The notes under the pieces were generated by a model. It had not been told where the DNA came from, ran no database searches, and saw nothing but the letters and a program-made list of their open reading frames with translations. Positions 1 through 7,376 of a stretch of DNA of 64,000 nucleotides are shown piece by piece. The first letter of the stretch is position 1. Every line of letters begins with the position of its first letter. Origin of the DNA: CAUPWF01 sp964367905 (GTDB taxonomy: Bacteria; Bacillota; Clostridia; Lachnospirales; Lachnospiraceae). The position numbers and the translations under genes are program-made. The stretch covers positions 1 through 64,000 of the forward strand of contig CAYIZP010000007.1 in assembly GCA_964367905.1 (NCBI GenBank), in the 5' to 3' direction.

Positions 1-4
1 GTTT

Positions 5-400
5 ATGAGTGCAGTGGATATAGATTGTTTTCGTTCGCTTAGAGATAGTAGTTTAGGGGAAAACTTGTCCTATGCAGATTTATTACAGCTATTCATCATC
101 AACCACAAAGAAAATATGACAGTGAGCGAACTTGCCACAAGGCTTAACCTCTCTCGCCCTGCGACTACACAAAAGGTAAACGAGCTTGAAAGACTTGGGC
201 TTGTCATTAAGACAACTTCTGAGGCTGATAAGAGAGTAGTTTTTTTATCTCTATCTGACAGTGTAAAAAACAGTTCCAATCCTTCAAAAATGGAGCATAT
301 TATGGATAAGGTAGATGAGAAATTTTCAGAGGAAAAGAAAGCTGTATTTGATGAAATCCTCACATTTATGGCAGACTATCTAATGGAGGAAACAGAGTGA
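5..400 (+). CDS. MarR family transcriptional regulator (probably 5'-truncated by the window edge)
   Basis: Winged-helix regulator. Residues about 35-85 form the MarR helix-turn-helix and wing, with TVSELATRLNLSRP as helix region and a DKRVVFLSLS wing strand. It aligns with the MarR protein at 18544-19002, which has about 15 more N-terminal residues. The frame here is open to base 2, so the real start may lie outside the window. The stop overlaps the GTG start of the UvrA-like gene, which points to translational coupling. MarR proteins usually repress their own operon in response to a small ligand, so this one probably controls the resistance-like cassette behind it. The family call is firm; the ligand is unknown. 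Confidence 0.85.
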   Translation: MSAVDIDCFRSLRDSSLGENLSYADLLQLFIINHKENMTVSELATRLNLSRPATTQKVNELERLGLVIKTTSEADKRVVFLSLSDSVKNSSNPSKMEHIMDKVDEKFSEEKKAVFDEILTFMADYLMEETE

Positions 401-2883
401 GAAACGAAGTTATAAAAATAAAAGGTGCAAAGGAAAATAACCTTAAAAACATCTCTGCCGAGATACCAAAATACAAACTTATTGCACTTACAGGTGTATC
501 GGGCAGTGGTAAATCAAGTTTTGCAATGGACATCTTGCAAAAGGAATGTCAAAGGCAATACTTAGAGTCAATGGGTATGATAACCGATGGACTTAATAAA
601 CCTAAAGTAGATTGTATCGAGGGTTTATCTCCGTCTATCGCCATAGGACAACGTGTACTTTCAAGCAATCCACGCTCAACAGTTGGCACTTATACCGAAA
701 TTCTAACCTACTTGCGTATTTTATATGCTGAACTCGGTACAAGGATTTGCCCTACTTGTAGTAATGCTATTGCTCCAAACTTTGAAGAGGCTTCTGATAC
801 CGAACTTGATACAAAAGAAACTGTTTGTCCTCATTGCAAAGCGAAGTTAAAACCTCTTTCAATGGCAACTTTTTCTTTTAACAAGACAGAGGGTGCATGT
901 CCAAAGTGCAAAGGCTTAGGAAATGTAACAACTGCTGATTATTCTAAAATTGTTGATGAGGATAAAACCATTGCTGAGGGTGCGTTTTACCTTTGGGGCG
1001 GAGAGCTTTTTGCGGAGCATTATGTAGGAATGTTTAGGAAATGTGCGAAACATTATGGTTTTGACTTTGACACAGATAAAAAAGTGCGTGATTTCAACAA
1101 GATTGAAAGGCTTGTTTTTTACAAAGGTGTTGATAGCGAGGAATTTATAAAGCATTTCCCCAATATCAAAAAACCAAAAAGAGTAGCTGATGGATATGTG
1201 GAGGGTGTGGAAACCTTTGTAGAAAAGAAAATCATAGAAATGCAGAGCAAAGCTGTTAAAAATCCTGTTCTTATGAATGCTTTATCTGAGGGAGTTTGTA
1301 CCGAATGTAATGGTACTCGCTTAGGGGAAACAGGCAGAACGGCTACACTTTGCAGACGAACAATAACCGAAATCAGTCGTGACACTGTAGAGGAACTGAT
1401 ACAGTTTTTAGATGTAGTGGAAAAATCTCTAACAGAGCAAGGCAGACTTGTGGCTGACACCATACTGAAAGACCTTAGAAAAAGGCTTAAAGGAGTTGCG
1501 AAAATCGGACTTGATTATCTTTCGATTGACAGACCTGTTTCCACCCTATCAGGTGGTGAGGCACAAAGACTAAGGCTTGTAAATGTTATGGACAGTGGAC
1601 TTACAGGAGTGCTATATATTCTTGACGAGCCAACAACAGGACTGCATCCACGAGATACAAAAATGCTACTTGATACAATCAAGAAACTTCGTGACCTCGG
1701 CAATACCATTATCGTTATAGAACACGATATGGACTTTGTGAGCGAATGTGATTATGTGATAGACTTCGGTCCATTTGCAGGAAGTAAGGGTGGAGAGATT
1801 GTCGCAGTCGGTACACCAAGAGAGGTAATCGCAAAGAACATCGGTGAAACATCAAAACATCTATCAGCCCTAGACAGAAATGCGAACAGTCATCATAAAA
1901 AAGCAATGGGGTTTATCGAAGTGGAAAAAGCGAGGGCAAATAACCTCAAAAATATTTCGCTTAAAATCCCACTGGGGCAGTTTGTTAGCTTTACAGGAGT
2001 ATCGGGCAGTGGTAAGTCAAGCCTTGTTTTTGATGTAATTGCGGATTATGCAAAGACAGGACGGACAAAAGTCGAAAAGGTGCGAGGGCTTGAACAGATA
2101 AAGGATATTGCCATCATAGACCAAAAGCCGATTGGCAGACAAAGTCGCAGTAATATTGCAACCTATACCGATATTTTCACTTTGGTACGTGAACTTTTTG
2201 CAAGCTTACCCGAAGCGAAAAAACTGAAGTTAAAGCCATCTAATTTTTCTTTTAATGTCAAAGGTGGCAGATGTGAAAAATGTTTAGGACTTGGGGTAAT
2301 CCCTCTTGATATGCAGTTTTTAGAAGATGTAGAGGTTACTTGTCCCACCTGCAAAGGACAGCGTTTTAAGAAAAATGTGCTTAGTGTAACTTACAAAGAC
2401 AAAAGCATATCAGATATACTCAATAGCACAGTAGATGAAAATGCAGAGTTTTTCAAGGGCAATAAGGAGATTGCAAGTAGGCTTAAAACACTACAAGAAG
2501 TAGGACTTAGTTATCTTAAACTTGGTCAATCTACAACTACACTTTCAGGTGGAGAGTGCCAAAGAATAAAACTATCAAAAGAACTTGGCAAGCCATACAG
2601 TGGGCATATCCTCTATATCCTTGATGAGCCAACAACAGGGTTACACCCTTCGGACATAGACAAACTAATAGAATTGTTACAAAAATTAGTGGCTGAAAAT
2701 AATTCAGTTTTTGTCATTGAACACGCACTTGAAGTGATAGCACAGAGTGATTTTGTCATTGATTTAGGTTTGCAAGGTGGCGTAAAAGGTGGTAATCTCG
2801 TGGCAATCGGCACACCTTTTGAGGTTTCACAAAACAAAGACAGTTACACAGGAAAATTTTTATTAAAAGGAGATTTGAAATAA
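397..2883 (+). CDS. UvrA-like ABC ATPase (class II / UvrA2, drug-resistance type)
   Basis: This 828-residue tandem ABC ATPase has UvrA architecture. Walker A motifs (GVSGSGKSS) lie near residues 33-41 and 534-541, ABC signatures (LSGGEAQR, LSGGECQR) near 384 and 718, and Walker B/D-loop motifs (ILDEPTTGLHP) follow each. CxxC zinc-binding pairs occur near 122, 168, 301, 625 and 648. At 828 residues it is shorter than housekeeping UvrA (about 940), as expected for UvrA2-type proteins linked to tolerance of DNA-binding drugs rather than general excision repair. It starts with GTG inside a 4-bp GTGA overlap with marR, behind GGAGG at 386-390. The dihydrofolate-reductase-like gene follows with a TAATG overlap, so all three genes are one operon. 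The drug-tolerance role is inferred from family and context. Confidence 0.88.
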   Translation: MRNEVIKIKGAKENNLKNISAEIPKYKLIALTGVSGSGKSSFAMDILQKECQRQYLESMGMITDGLNKPKVDCIEGLSPSIAIGQRVLSSNPRSTVGTYTEILTYLRILYAELGTRICPTCSNAIAPNFEEASDTELDTKETVCPHCKAKLKPLSMATFSFNKTEGACPKCKGLGNVTTADYSKIVDEDKTIAEGAFYLWGGELFAEHYVGMFRKCAKHYGFDFDTDKKVRDFNKIERLVFYKGVDSEEFIKHFPNIKKPKRVADGYVEGVETFVEKKIIEMQSKAVKNPVLMNALSEGVCTECNGTRLGETGRTATLCRRTITEISRDTVEELIQFLDVVEKSLTEQGRLVADTILKDLRKRLKGVAKIGLDYLSIDRPVSTLSGGEAQRLRLVNVMDSGLTGVLYILDEPTTGLHPRDTKMLLDTIKKLRDLGNTIIVIEHDMDFVSECDYVIDFGPFAGSKGGEIVAVGTPREVIAKNIGETSKHLSALDRNANSHHKKAMGFIEVEKARANNLKNISLKIPLGQFVSFTGVSGSGKSSLVFDVIADYAKTGRTKVEKVRGLEQIKDIAIIDQKPIGRQSRSNIATYTDIFTLVRELFASLPEAKKLKLKPSNFSFNVKGGRCEKCLGLGVIPLDMQFLEDVEVTCPTCKGQRFKKNVLSVTYKDKSISDILNSTVDENAEFFKGNKEIASRLKTLQEVGLSYLKLGQSTTTLSGGECQRIKLSKELGKPYSGHILYILDEPTTGLHPSDIDKLIELLQKLVAENNSVFVIEHALEVIAQSDFVIDLGLQGGVKGGNLVAIGTPFEVSQNKDSYTGKFLLKGDLK

Positions 2884-3404
2884 TGAACGGAAAAATAATT
2901 TTGAGCTTGGCAATGAGCCTTGACGGTTACATCGCGAGTGAGGATGGTGGATTTGATTGGATTGTTGGTGACGGAGATAGTAAACTGAACACCAAAGAAA
3001 CAAATGATTTTGCAAAGTTTTTAGAGGGTGTTGATATTGTTGTAATGGGTGGAGATTGTTACAGACAGGGATTTTCTAAAGATTATTCGACAAAGACTGT
3101 TTATGTAGCTACTTCACAGCAAGAACAAGACCACGATAATCTTCGTTTTATCAGTGGAGATATTGTTAGCATTTTAGAGAAAGAAAAAGCAGAGGGGAAA
3201 AACATCTTCTTGTTCGGTGGTGGCAGAATGATTGACCCATTTATTAAAGCAGATGCCATTGACGAGTATGTTGTAGGAATTATACCAACGATTTTGGGAA
3301 GTGGCAGAAAGCTGTTTTTAGAAAATAATCCGAATATACTTCTACACTTCGATAGTTATAATATTACAGACGGAGTAATGGTAATGACTTATTCTAAAAG
3401 ATAA
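2883..3404 (+). CDS. Dihydrofolate reductase family protein (RibD C-terminal domain)
   Basis: This 173-residue protein begins with the N-terminal strand typical of the DHFR/RibD-C family (IILSLAMSLDGYIA) and has a Gly-rich NADPH-binding segment (FLFGGGRMI) near residue 115. The family reduces pteridine- or pyrimidine-like substrates with NADPH, but many members, including short clostridial ones, have no defined substrate. Its start overlaps the UvrA-like stop in TAATG and a GGAGA site lies at 2870-2874, so it is translated from the same message. A terminator follows at 3431. MarR/UvrA/DHFR-like trios fit a detoxification or drug-tolerance cassette. Membership is clear; the reaction is unknown. 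Confidence 0.8.
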   Translation: MNGKIILSLAMSLDGYIASEDGGFDWIVGDGDSKLNTKETNDFAKFLEGVDIVVMGGDCYRQGFSKDYSTKTVYVATSQQEQDHDNLRFISGDIVSILEKEKAEGKNIFLFGGGRMIDPFIKADAIDEYVVGIIPTILGSGRKLFLENNPNILLHFDSYNITDGVMVMTYSKR

Positions 3405-3430
3405 GGTTTGATAAGTAAGATTTAAGGCTA

Positions 3431-3462
3431 AGCCATCTATATAATATTATAGGTGGCTTTTC
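3431..3462 (+). terminator. Rho-independent terminator of the marR-uvrA2-dhfr operon
   Basis: An eight-base stem (AGCCATCT at 3431-3438 with AGGTGGCT at 3451-3458, one G-T pair) is followed by a short T run at 3458-3461. It lies 26 bp past the DHFR-like stop codon. The T run is also the first part of the 49-bp repeat that starts at 3458. Confidence 0.6.
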
Positions 3463-3506
3463 ACTATCCTTATGCGAGTATTAACAGGGCTATAGTGGGC
3501 GTATAG
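3458..3506. repeat. 49-bp dispersed repeat, copy 1
   Basis: This 49-bp stretch matches 6540-6588 in the same orientation at 43 of 49 positions by eye. Both copies start with the T run of a terminator-like hairpin, continue with CACTATCCTTATGC, and end with TATAGTGGGC plus a TATAG tail. CACTAT and ATAGTG can pair, giving a hairpin. On the minus strand both copies read as the same short peptide (LYAHY, NT, IRIVK), so this may be a remnant of a lost mobile-element gene instead of a true non-coding element. Gene fragments lie beside both copies, consistent with a recombination junction. Confidence 0.6.
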
Positions 3507-3511
3507 CATAC

Positions 3512-3781
3512 TCATATAGAATATCCCTCCTTTTCAAGATGAGATTTTAGTTTGGCGCGAGTTCTTGAAAGTATTACTTTGGCATTACTAACACTAATGC
3601 CAAATAATTTTGATATATCTTCTGTGAACCCTGCAATAGAATTTCCAATTCTGAATGTTTCCTCAAAATATTGCTCATCTTTTGGTGTAGCATTAGGTCC
3701 TGTAATACCACGCTCAGTGTCTTTTGATACTTCAGTAATAAACCCCTCAATATTTATTGCAATTTTTGCAGTTGGAAAAAC
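3512..3781 (-). pseudogene. Fragment resembling the C-terminal region 4 of a sigma-70 family factor
   Basis: An open minus-strand frame of about 89 codons has no plausible start; an in-frame stop lies just upstream at 3782-3784. Its last 40 residues (FTEDISKLFGISVSN, then AKVILSRTRAKLK and HLEKEG) look like the helix-turn-helix of sigma-70 region 4. The first half matches nothing I recognise. Its upstream end overlaps the 3' end of the lipoprotein gene in another frame, which suggests two unrelated fragments were joined here. It may be part of a mobile-element regulator. The assignment is tentative. Confidence 0.35.
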
Positions 3782-4215
3782 TCATTTGTTTCAGTGCCAG
3801 AGCTGTCAGCATTTTCGTTATTTTCGCTTAACATTTGATCGAAGTCTTCAGCAAGTTCCACATCAACCGTGTCTATCTGCAAAGGATATGACTCCATAAT
3901 CTCGCCTGTGTAATAAACAACAATTTCATCTCCCACCGTAAACTCGCTATTAGAAGCAGATATATTTACTTTTACTTTATCACCTGATGATAAGATATGT
4001 TCTTGGTCACTGTTTGGAACAACAATAGCTATGTTTTCGTTTATCTCATCGATAATGCCTCTGAAAATTGCAACAGAGTTTTCAGTGGATATATTTTGCT
4101 CATTAGTTAATTCTCCAGTTAAAATATTATTAGTAGATTGCACTTGTTCGCTACAAGCAGTTAAAAGGGAAATTGTCATAGCACCCACAAGTAAAGTTGT
4201 AAGTAATCTTTTCAC
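3754..4215 (-). CDS. Lipoprotein with DUF3221-like beta-barrel domain
   Basis: The protein has about 153 residues. A positively charged start and hydrophobic stretch end in a lipobox (SLLTAC), with the lipidated cysteine at residue 21, so it should sit on the outer face of the membrane. The mature part has features of DUF3221-type small domains (GIIDEINENIAIVV, GDKVKVNIS, VGDEIVVYYTGEIMESYP), a predicted OB-like fold of unknown function. I chose GTG at 4215 because GGAGG (4223-4227) sits 7 bp upstream; an in-frame TTG at 4230 would overlap that site. The acidic C-terminal tail runs into the sigma-like fragment and may not be native. Confidence 0.65.
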   Translation of the reverse strand: MKRLLTTLLVGAMTISLLTACSEQVQSTNNILTGELTNEQNISTENSVAIFRGIIDEINENIAIVVPNSDQEHILSSGDKVKVNISASNSEFTVGDEIVVYYTGEIMESYPLQIDTVDVELAEDFDQMLSENNENADSSGTETNEFFQLQKLQ

Positions 4216-4326
4216 ACTAAAATCCTCCAAAGTTTAGTTTGATTTTTGTATTTCACCTATACAGTAGAATTTTAGCTGAAAAGGTTACAAATGATTATAA
4301 AAATATCTTATCATAATTTAAAGAAA

Positions 4327-4376
4327 AATTAAATACGCAATTTTAGGAAGAAAATTTTATATTCGTACTGTATAAT
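4327..4376 (+). promoter_or_regulatory. Ada-box-like operator and -10 element of the alkylation-repair operon
   Basis: AATTAAATACGCAA at 4327-4340 is followed exactly 30 bp later by TATAAT at 4371-4376. No good -35 hexamer is present, as expected for an activator-dependent promoter. The element resembles the E. coli Ada box (AAT and GCAA blocks), with one extra base between the blocks. The same 14-mer with the same 30-bp gap recurs at 14459-14508 before the ogt operon. Methylated AdaA encoded just downstream is the obvious candidate activator, as in the adaptive response. Confidence 0.6.
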
Positions 4377-4406
4377 AAAAATATGGCAATTAGGCGAGGT
4401 GGCAAG

Positions 4407-5081
4407 ATGTATTTTGAGTATGGCGAAAAAGAAACTAATTACTTAAAGAAAAAAGATAAACGATTAGGTGAATCGATAGACAAAATCGGTATGCTTAAAA
4501 GACCGATTGACACAGATATATTCACTGCAATTATTCGTGCTATACTTGGGCAACAGGTGTCAAGGCAAGCGAGAGAAACTGTATTCGGGCGAATGGAAAC
4601 TGCTCTTTCAGGCATTACAGCTGAAAGTATCAATAACTTAACAAAAGAAGAAGTGCAATCTTTTGGCACAACTTTTAAGAAAGCTGAATATATGAAAGAT
4701 TTTGCTCAAAAAGTGTGTAGTGGTGAATTAAATCTTGATAAATTGCAAAAGCTTGCCGATACAGAAGTGATCAAGGAATTATCTGCGTTGAAGGGTATTG
4801 GTGTGTGGACTGCTGAAATGCTTCTTGCAAGTGCTCTTAAGCGTAACGATGTTTTTAGCTATGGAGATATCGCCATTCATCGTGGGCTTCGTATGCTTTA
4901 TCGCCACAAAGAAGTCACAAAGGAAATGTTTGAGCGTTATCGAAAGAGATATTCACCCTATGGAACTACTGCAAGTGTGTATCTATGGGCTATTGCAGCT
5001 GGATCAATTCCGGAGCTTAATGATCCGAAAAATAAAAAAGCTGTTAAGAAACAAGCTAACACAAATATTGATTATTTCTAA
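4407..5081 (+). CDS. DNA-3-methyladenine glycosylase II (AlkA-like, HhH-GPD family)
   Basis: This base-excision glycosylase of about 225 residues removes alkylated purines. The helix-hairpin-helix is at residues about 126-140 (LKGIGVWTAEMLL) and the catalytic aspartate is Asp154 in GDIAIHRGLR. The start at 4407 is preferred over an in-frame ATG at 4383: the -10 element ends at 4376, so 4383 would lie at the transcription start, whereas 4407 has GAGGTGG at 4396-4402. It is first in the operon with the AlkD-like and AdaA genes, and the three together cover N-alkyl base removal and damage sensing. Function is well supported by motif and context. Confidence 0.9.
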   Translation: MYFEYGEKETNYLKKKDKRLGESIDKIGMLKRPIDTDIFTAIIRAILGQQVSRQARETVFGRMETALSGITAESINNLTKEEVQSFGTTFKKAEYMKDFAQKVCSGELNLDKLQKLADTEVIKELSALKGIGVWTAEMLLASALKRNDVFSYGDIAIHRGLRMLYRHKEVTKEMFERYRKRYSPYGTTASVYLWAIAAGSIPELNDPKNKKAVKKQANTNIDYF

Positions 5082-5101
5082 TATATAGGTGGAGAAAAAA
5101 T

Positions 5102-5794
5102 ATGTTTGACAGAGAAACCGAAATAAGAAAAGAGTTATTTTCACTTAGTGATGAAAAATTCCGAGAATTTGCAACTTCTTTAATCCCCGGTTGTGATAAC
5201 CTCATAGGGGTGCGAATTCCCATGATACGAAAGATAGCAAAATGCATTGTAAAAGATAATCCGATAGATTTTCTTGACAATGCTGATGATATATATTTTG
5301 AGGAAACAATGCTAAAAGCACTTATTATCGGCAACATGAAGGAAGATATTGAAGTAATACTCGAGCAAGTAGCGTTATTTGTTCCAAAAATTACGAATTG
5401 GTCGCTGTGTGATAGCTTTTGCAATGAACTGAAAATTGTAAGGCTACATAAAGAGCGAGTGTGGAAATTTTTACAGAGATACCACCAGTCAAGCAAAGCC
5501 TATGAGATAAGATTTGCTGTGGTTATGTTTCTCTTCCATTTTATCGAAGAACAGTACCTTGATGATATACTATTTATCTGTGATGTAGTAACTCACGAAG
5601 ATTACTATGTAAAAATGGCTGTTGCGTGGTGCTTGCAAGTGTGTTTTGTAAATTTTCCAAGTGAAACAATGGCATATCTTAGAGATAACAATTTAGATGA
5701 CTTTACCTATAACAAAGCTTTGCAAAAAATCACAGAGTCGTTAAAAGTGGACAAAGTCACTAAAGAAACCATTAAATCTATGAAAAGGAAGTAG
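5102..5794 (+). CDS. DNA alkylation repair enzyme, AlkD-like HEAT-repeat glycosylase
   Basis: This 230-residue all-helical protein is typical of the AlkC/AlkD family, HEAT-repeat glycosylases that remove bulky or cationic alkyl-purines without base flipping. Characteristic segments are IPGCDNLIGVRIPMIRKIAK near residue 30 and TNWSLCDSFCNEL near residue 100, whose Trp and Asp match the conserved catalytic surface. It lies 20 bp after alkA behind GGTGGAG and 7 bp before adaA, in one operon under the Ada-box-like promoter. Exact substrate range cannot be read from sequence. Confidence 0.88.
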   Translation: MFDRETEIRKELFSLSDEKFREFATSLIPGCDNLIGVRIPMIRKIAKCIVKDNPIDFLDNADDIYFEETMLKALIIGNMKEDIEVILEQVALFVPKITNWSLCDSFCNELKIVRLHKERVWKFLQRYHQSSKAYEIRFAVVMFLFHFIEEQYLDDILFICDVVTHEDYYVKMAVAWCLQVCFVNFPSETMAYLRDNNLDDFTYNKALQKITESLKVDKVTKETIKSMKRK

Positions 5795-5801
5795 GTGCGT
5801 T

Positions 5802-6365
5802 ATGAATAGCAAATTTAATATGACATTCGCAGAAATGTATGATGCTGTGATTTCAAATGATGAAAGTTATGATACAGTTTTCTTTTACGCTGTAAAATCT
5901 ACAGGAATTTATTGCAGACCGTCTTGTAAATCCAAAGCACCGAAATCAGAAAACATAAAGTTTTACGCGACAGCAGAAGAAGCCATTAAAGCAGGATACA
6001 GACCTTGTAAAAGGTGCAGAAGTGATTTGCTTGACTATAAGCCAATGAAAGATATTGCCGAAAAACTCAAAAATCTTATTGATGATATGTTTCATGAGGT
6101 AGAAACTTTAAACACTGAAATAGACAAACTCGGACTTTCACGAAAGCGAATGGTGGAGGTGTTCAGAGATGAGTATGGACAAACACCAAGTAGCTATGTT
6201 AATGGTTTAAGGTATAAAGAGGCAGTTAGGCTATTAGAACAGACAGATAATGAAGTTATTGATATAGCTTATTCAGTGGGTTTTAGCAGTCTATCAGCAT
6301 TTTATAAATTCTTTAAAGAACGAGCAAAGATGTCGCCAGCAGCTTATAGGAAAGATAAAAGATGA
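5802..6365 (+). CDS. adaA: AdaA-type methylphosphotriester-DNA methyltransferase / AraC regulator
   Basis: The 187-residue protein has an N-terminal Ada zinc domain and a C-terminal AraC helix-turn-helix. The four zinc cysteines are Cys38, Cys42, Cys69 and Cys72 (GIYCRPSCKSK, PCKRCRSD); Cys38 is the methyl acceptor by homology. Residues about 115-185 form the AraC domain. It lacks the O6-methylguanine methyltransferase domain found in E. coli Ada; that activity is encoded separately at 15040 (ogt), as in Bacillus AdaA/AdaB. Once methylated, such proteins activate their own operon, and Ada-box-like sites occur upstream of both repair operons here. Confident. Confidence 0.92.
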   Translation: MNSKFNMTFAEMYDAVISNDESYDTVFFYAVKSTGIYCRPSCKSKAPKSENIKFYATAEEAIKAGYRPCKRCRSDLLDYKPMKDIAEKLKNLIDDMFHEVETLNTEIDKLGLSRKRMVEVFRDEYGQTPSSYVNGLRYKEAVRLLEQTDNEVIDIAYSVGFSSLSAFYKFFKERAKMSPAAYRKDKR

Positions 6366-6415
6366 TGATATTAAGCAAGGTGCACAAAAAACATTTTTGA
6401 AAAACAGGTGGTAAA

Positions 6416-6523
6416 ATGATAATAAGTGCTGCAAAAAGAACGGATATACCATCTTACTATGGCGAATCGAAAGTCAGATGTTGTTATTTTAATAATTGCA
6501 TTAATATACGAAATAATCGGTAG
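6416..6523 (+). pseudogene. Truncated 5' fragment of a DUF1848 gene
   Basis: The first 17 codons (MIISAAKRTDIPSYYGE) are nearly identical to the start of the intact 312-residue DUF1848 protein at 15501 (MIISATKRTDIPSYYGE). Similarity stops abruptly at about 6466, and the frame then runs through unrelated sequence to a stop at 6521. A GTGG-containing ribosome site precedes it. It lies directly after adaA, whereas the intact copy follows ogt. The break is next to copy 2 of the 49-bp repeat. This operon therefore seems to have lost its distal genes (probably including an ogt) by recombination. Confidence 0.75.
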
Positions 6524-6539
6524 CCATTAGGTTGTCGAT

Positions 6540-6588
6540 TTTTCACTATCCTTATGCAAGTATTACCTTGGATATAGTGGGCATATAG
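6540..6588. repeat. 49-bp dispersed repeat, copy 2
   Basis: This is the second copy of the repeat at 3458-3506, in the same orientation with about six differences. It begins with the T run of a terminator-like hairpin (AATCG at 6516-6520 with CGATT at 6536-6540). The truncated DUF1848 frame ends just before it and a minus-strand acetyltransferase gene ends just after it. The two copies bracket the lipoprotein and alkylation-repair segment, so they may be scars of a cassette-like exchange. Confidence 0.6.
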
Positions 6589-6616
6589 AAAACTGCGAAT
6601 TTTACATGGTATTAGT

Positions 6617-7180
6617 TTACAATAATTTTCTTAGAAAATAATTTGAGTTTCCTGTGCTATATTCCAACTGACCAAATATTTCATACCCATATTTTTCATA
6701 AAAATGCTTCGCTTGAAAATCAAATGTTTCAACATAAGAAAAAGTGGCACCTATTTGCTTTGCTTCATTTTCTATTGCATTCAATAGCTTTTCTCCAATA
6801 TTTTGACCTCCTAAACTCTCATCAATCCACAATAATTCAATCTTTAATGCACATTCAAGTTCTACAAACCCAGAAATACCTCCTACGACTTTCTCGTTTT
6901 GTTTTAAACCCTTACTAATACTTTGGAAAAACTTTGCTTGCGTAATTCCACTTTTTTCCGTGTTGAATTGTATAAGTTTTTCATCTAGAATATTCAAATC
7001 AACAATTCCATTTGCATTTGATGAAGATTTCAACTTCAATTTCGTTTCGAAATCAACATCGTTAATATCCTTGCCACTTTCTTCTTTTAATTGTGTAGCA
7101 AGTTTTGAAAATTCCATATCTGTAAAAATGATTTCTTCATTGTTTTGAATGTCCTTATGGGGCAATACATAGCTTGTCAT
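6617..7180 (-). CDS. GNAT family N-acetyltransferase
   Basis: This 187-residue protein has a C-terminal GNAT fold. IELLWIDESLGGQNIGEKLL (about residues 113-132) is the acetyl-CoA pyrophosphate-binding motif A, and HFYEKYGYEIFGQL is motif B. Members transfer an acetyl group from acetyl-CoA to an amine; the substrate is unknown. The first 75 or so residues (IIFTDMEFSKLATQLKEESG) lack GNAT features and may be a substrate or regulatory extension. It is a single gene, convergent with the repair operon. The promoter lies between 7181 and the divergent ferredoxin gene. Confidence 0.75.
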   Translation of the reverse strand: MTSYVLPHKDIQNNEEIIFTDMEFSKLATQLKEESGKDINDVDFETKLKLKSSSNANGIVDLNILDEKLIQFNTEKSGITQAKFFQSISKGLKQNEKVVGGISGFVELECALKIELLWIDESLGGQNIGEKLLNAIENEAKQIGATFSYVETFDFQAKHFYEKYGYEIFGQLEYSTGNSNYFLRKLL

Positions 7181-7304
7181 TCCTTTATATTTTATCTATT
7201 GCTATATCATAACATACTTGTAGCTTATTTTTAATGATAAATAGAAAAATCATAAAACAGAGGACTTGATTTTATTATATTTTTTTGCACAAAAATTCTT
7301 TTTT

Positions 7305-7346
7305 GTTGTCCAGACAACGGAATTATTGTTTTAATCGAACTATAAT
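7305..7346 (+). promoter_or_regulatory. Promoter with perfect operator palindrome at an activator position
   Basis: A perfect inverted repeat (GTTGTC, 2-bp gap, GACAAC; 7305-7318) lies upstream of a consensus -10 box TATAAT at 7341-7346. No -35 hexamer is visible. With a start site near 7353, the palindrome centre (7311.5) lies at about -41.5, the usual class II position for CRP/FNR-family activators. It drives the ferredoxin gene at 7377. The regulator is not in this window. Confidence 0.5.
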
Positions 7347-7376
7347 GAATTGAAAGCAATCAAGGAGGTTCGCTTT

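Noticed and set aside
3552..3899. A 115-codon plus-strand frame
   Set aside because: It overlaps the lipoprotein gene and the sigma-like fragment, both better supported on the minus strand, and has no ribosome site.
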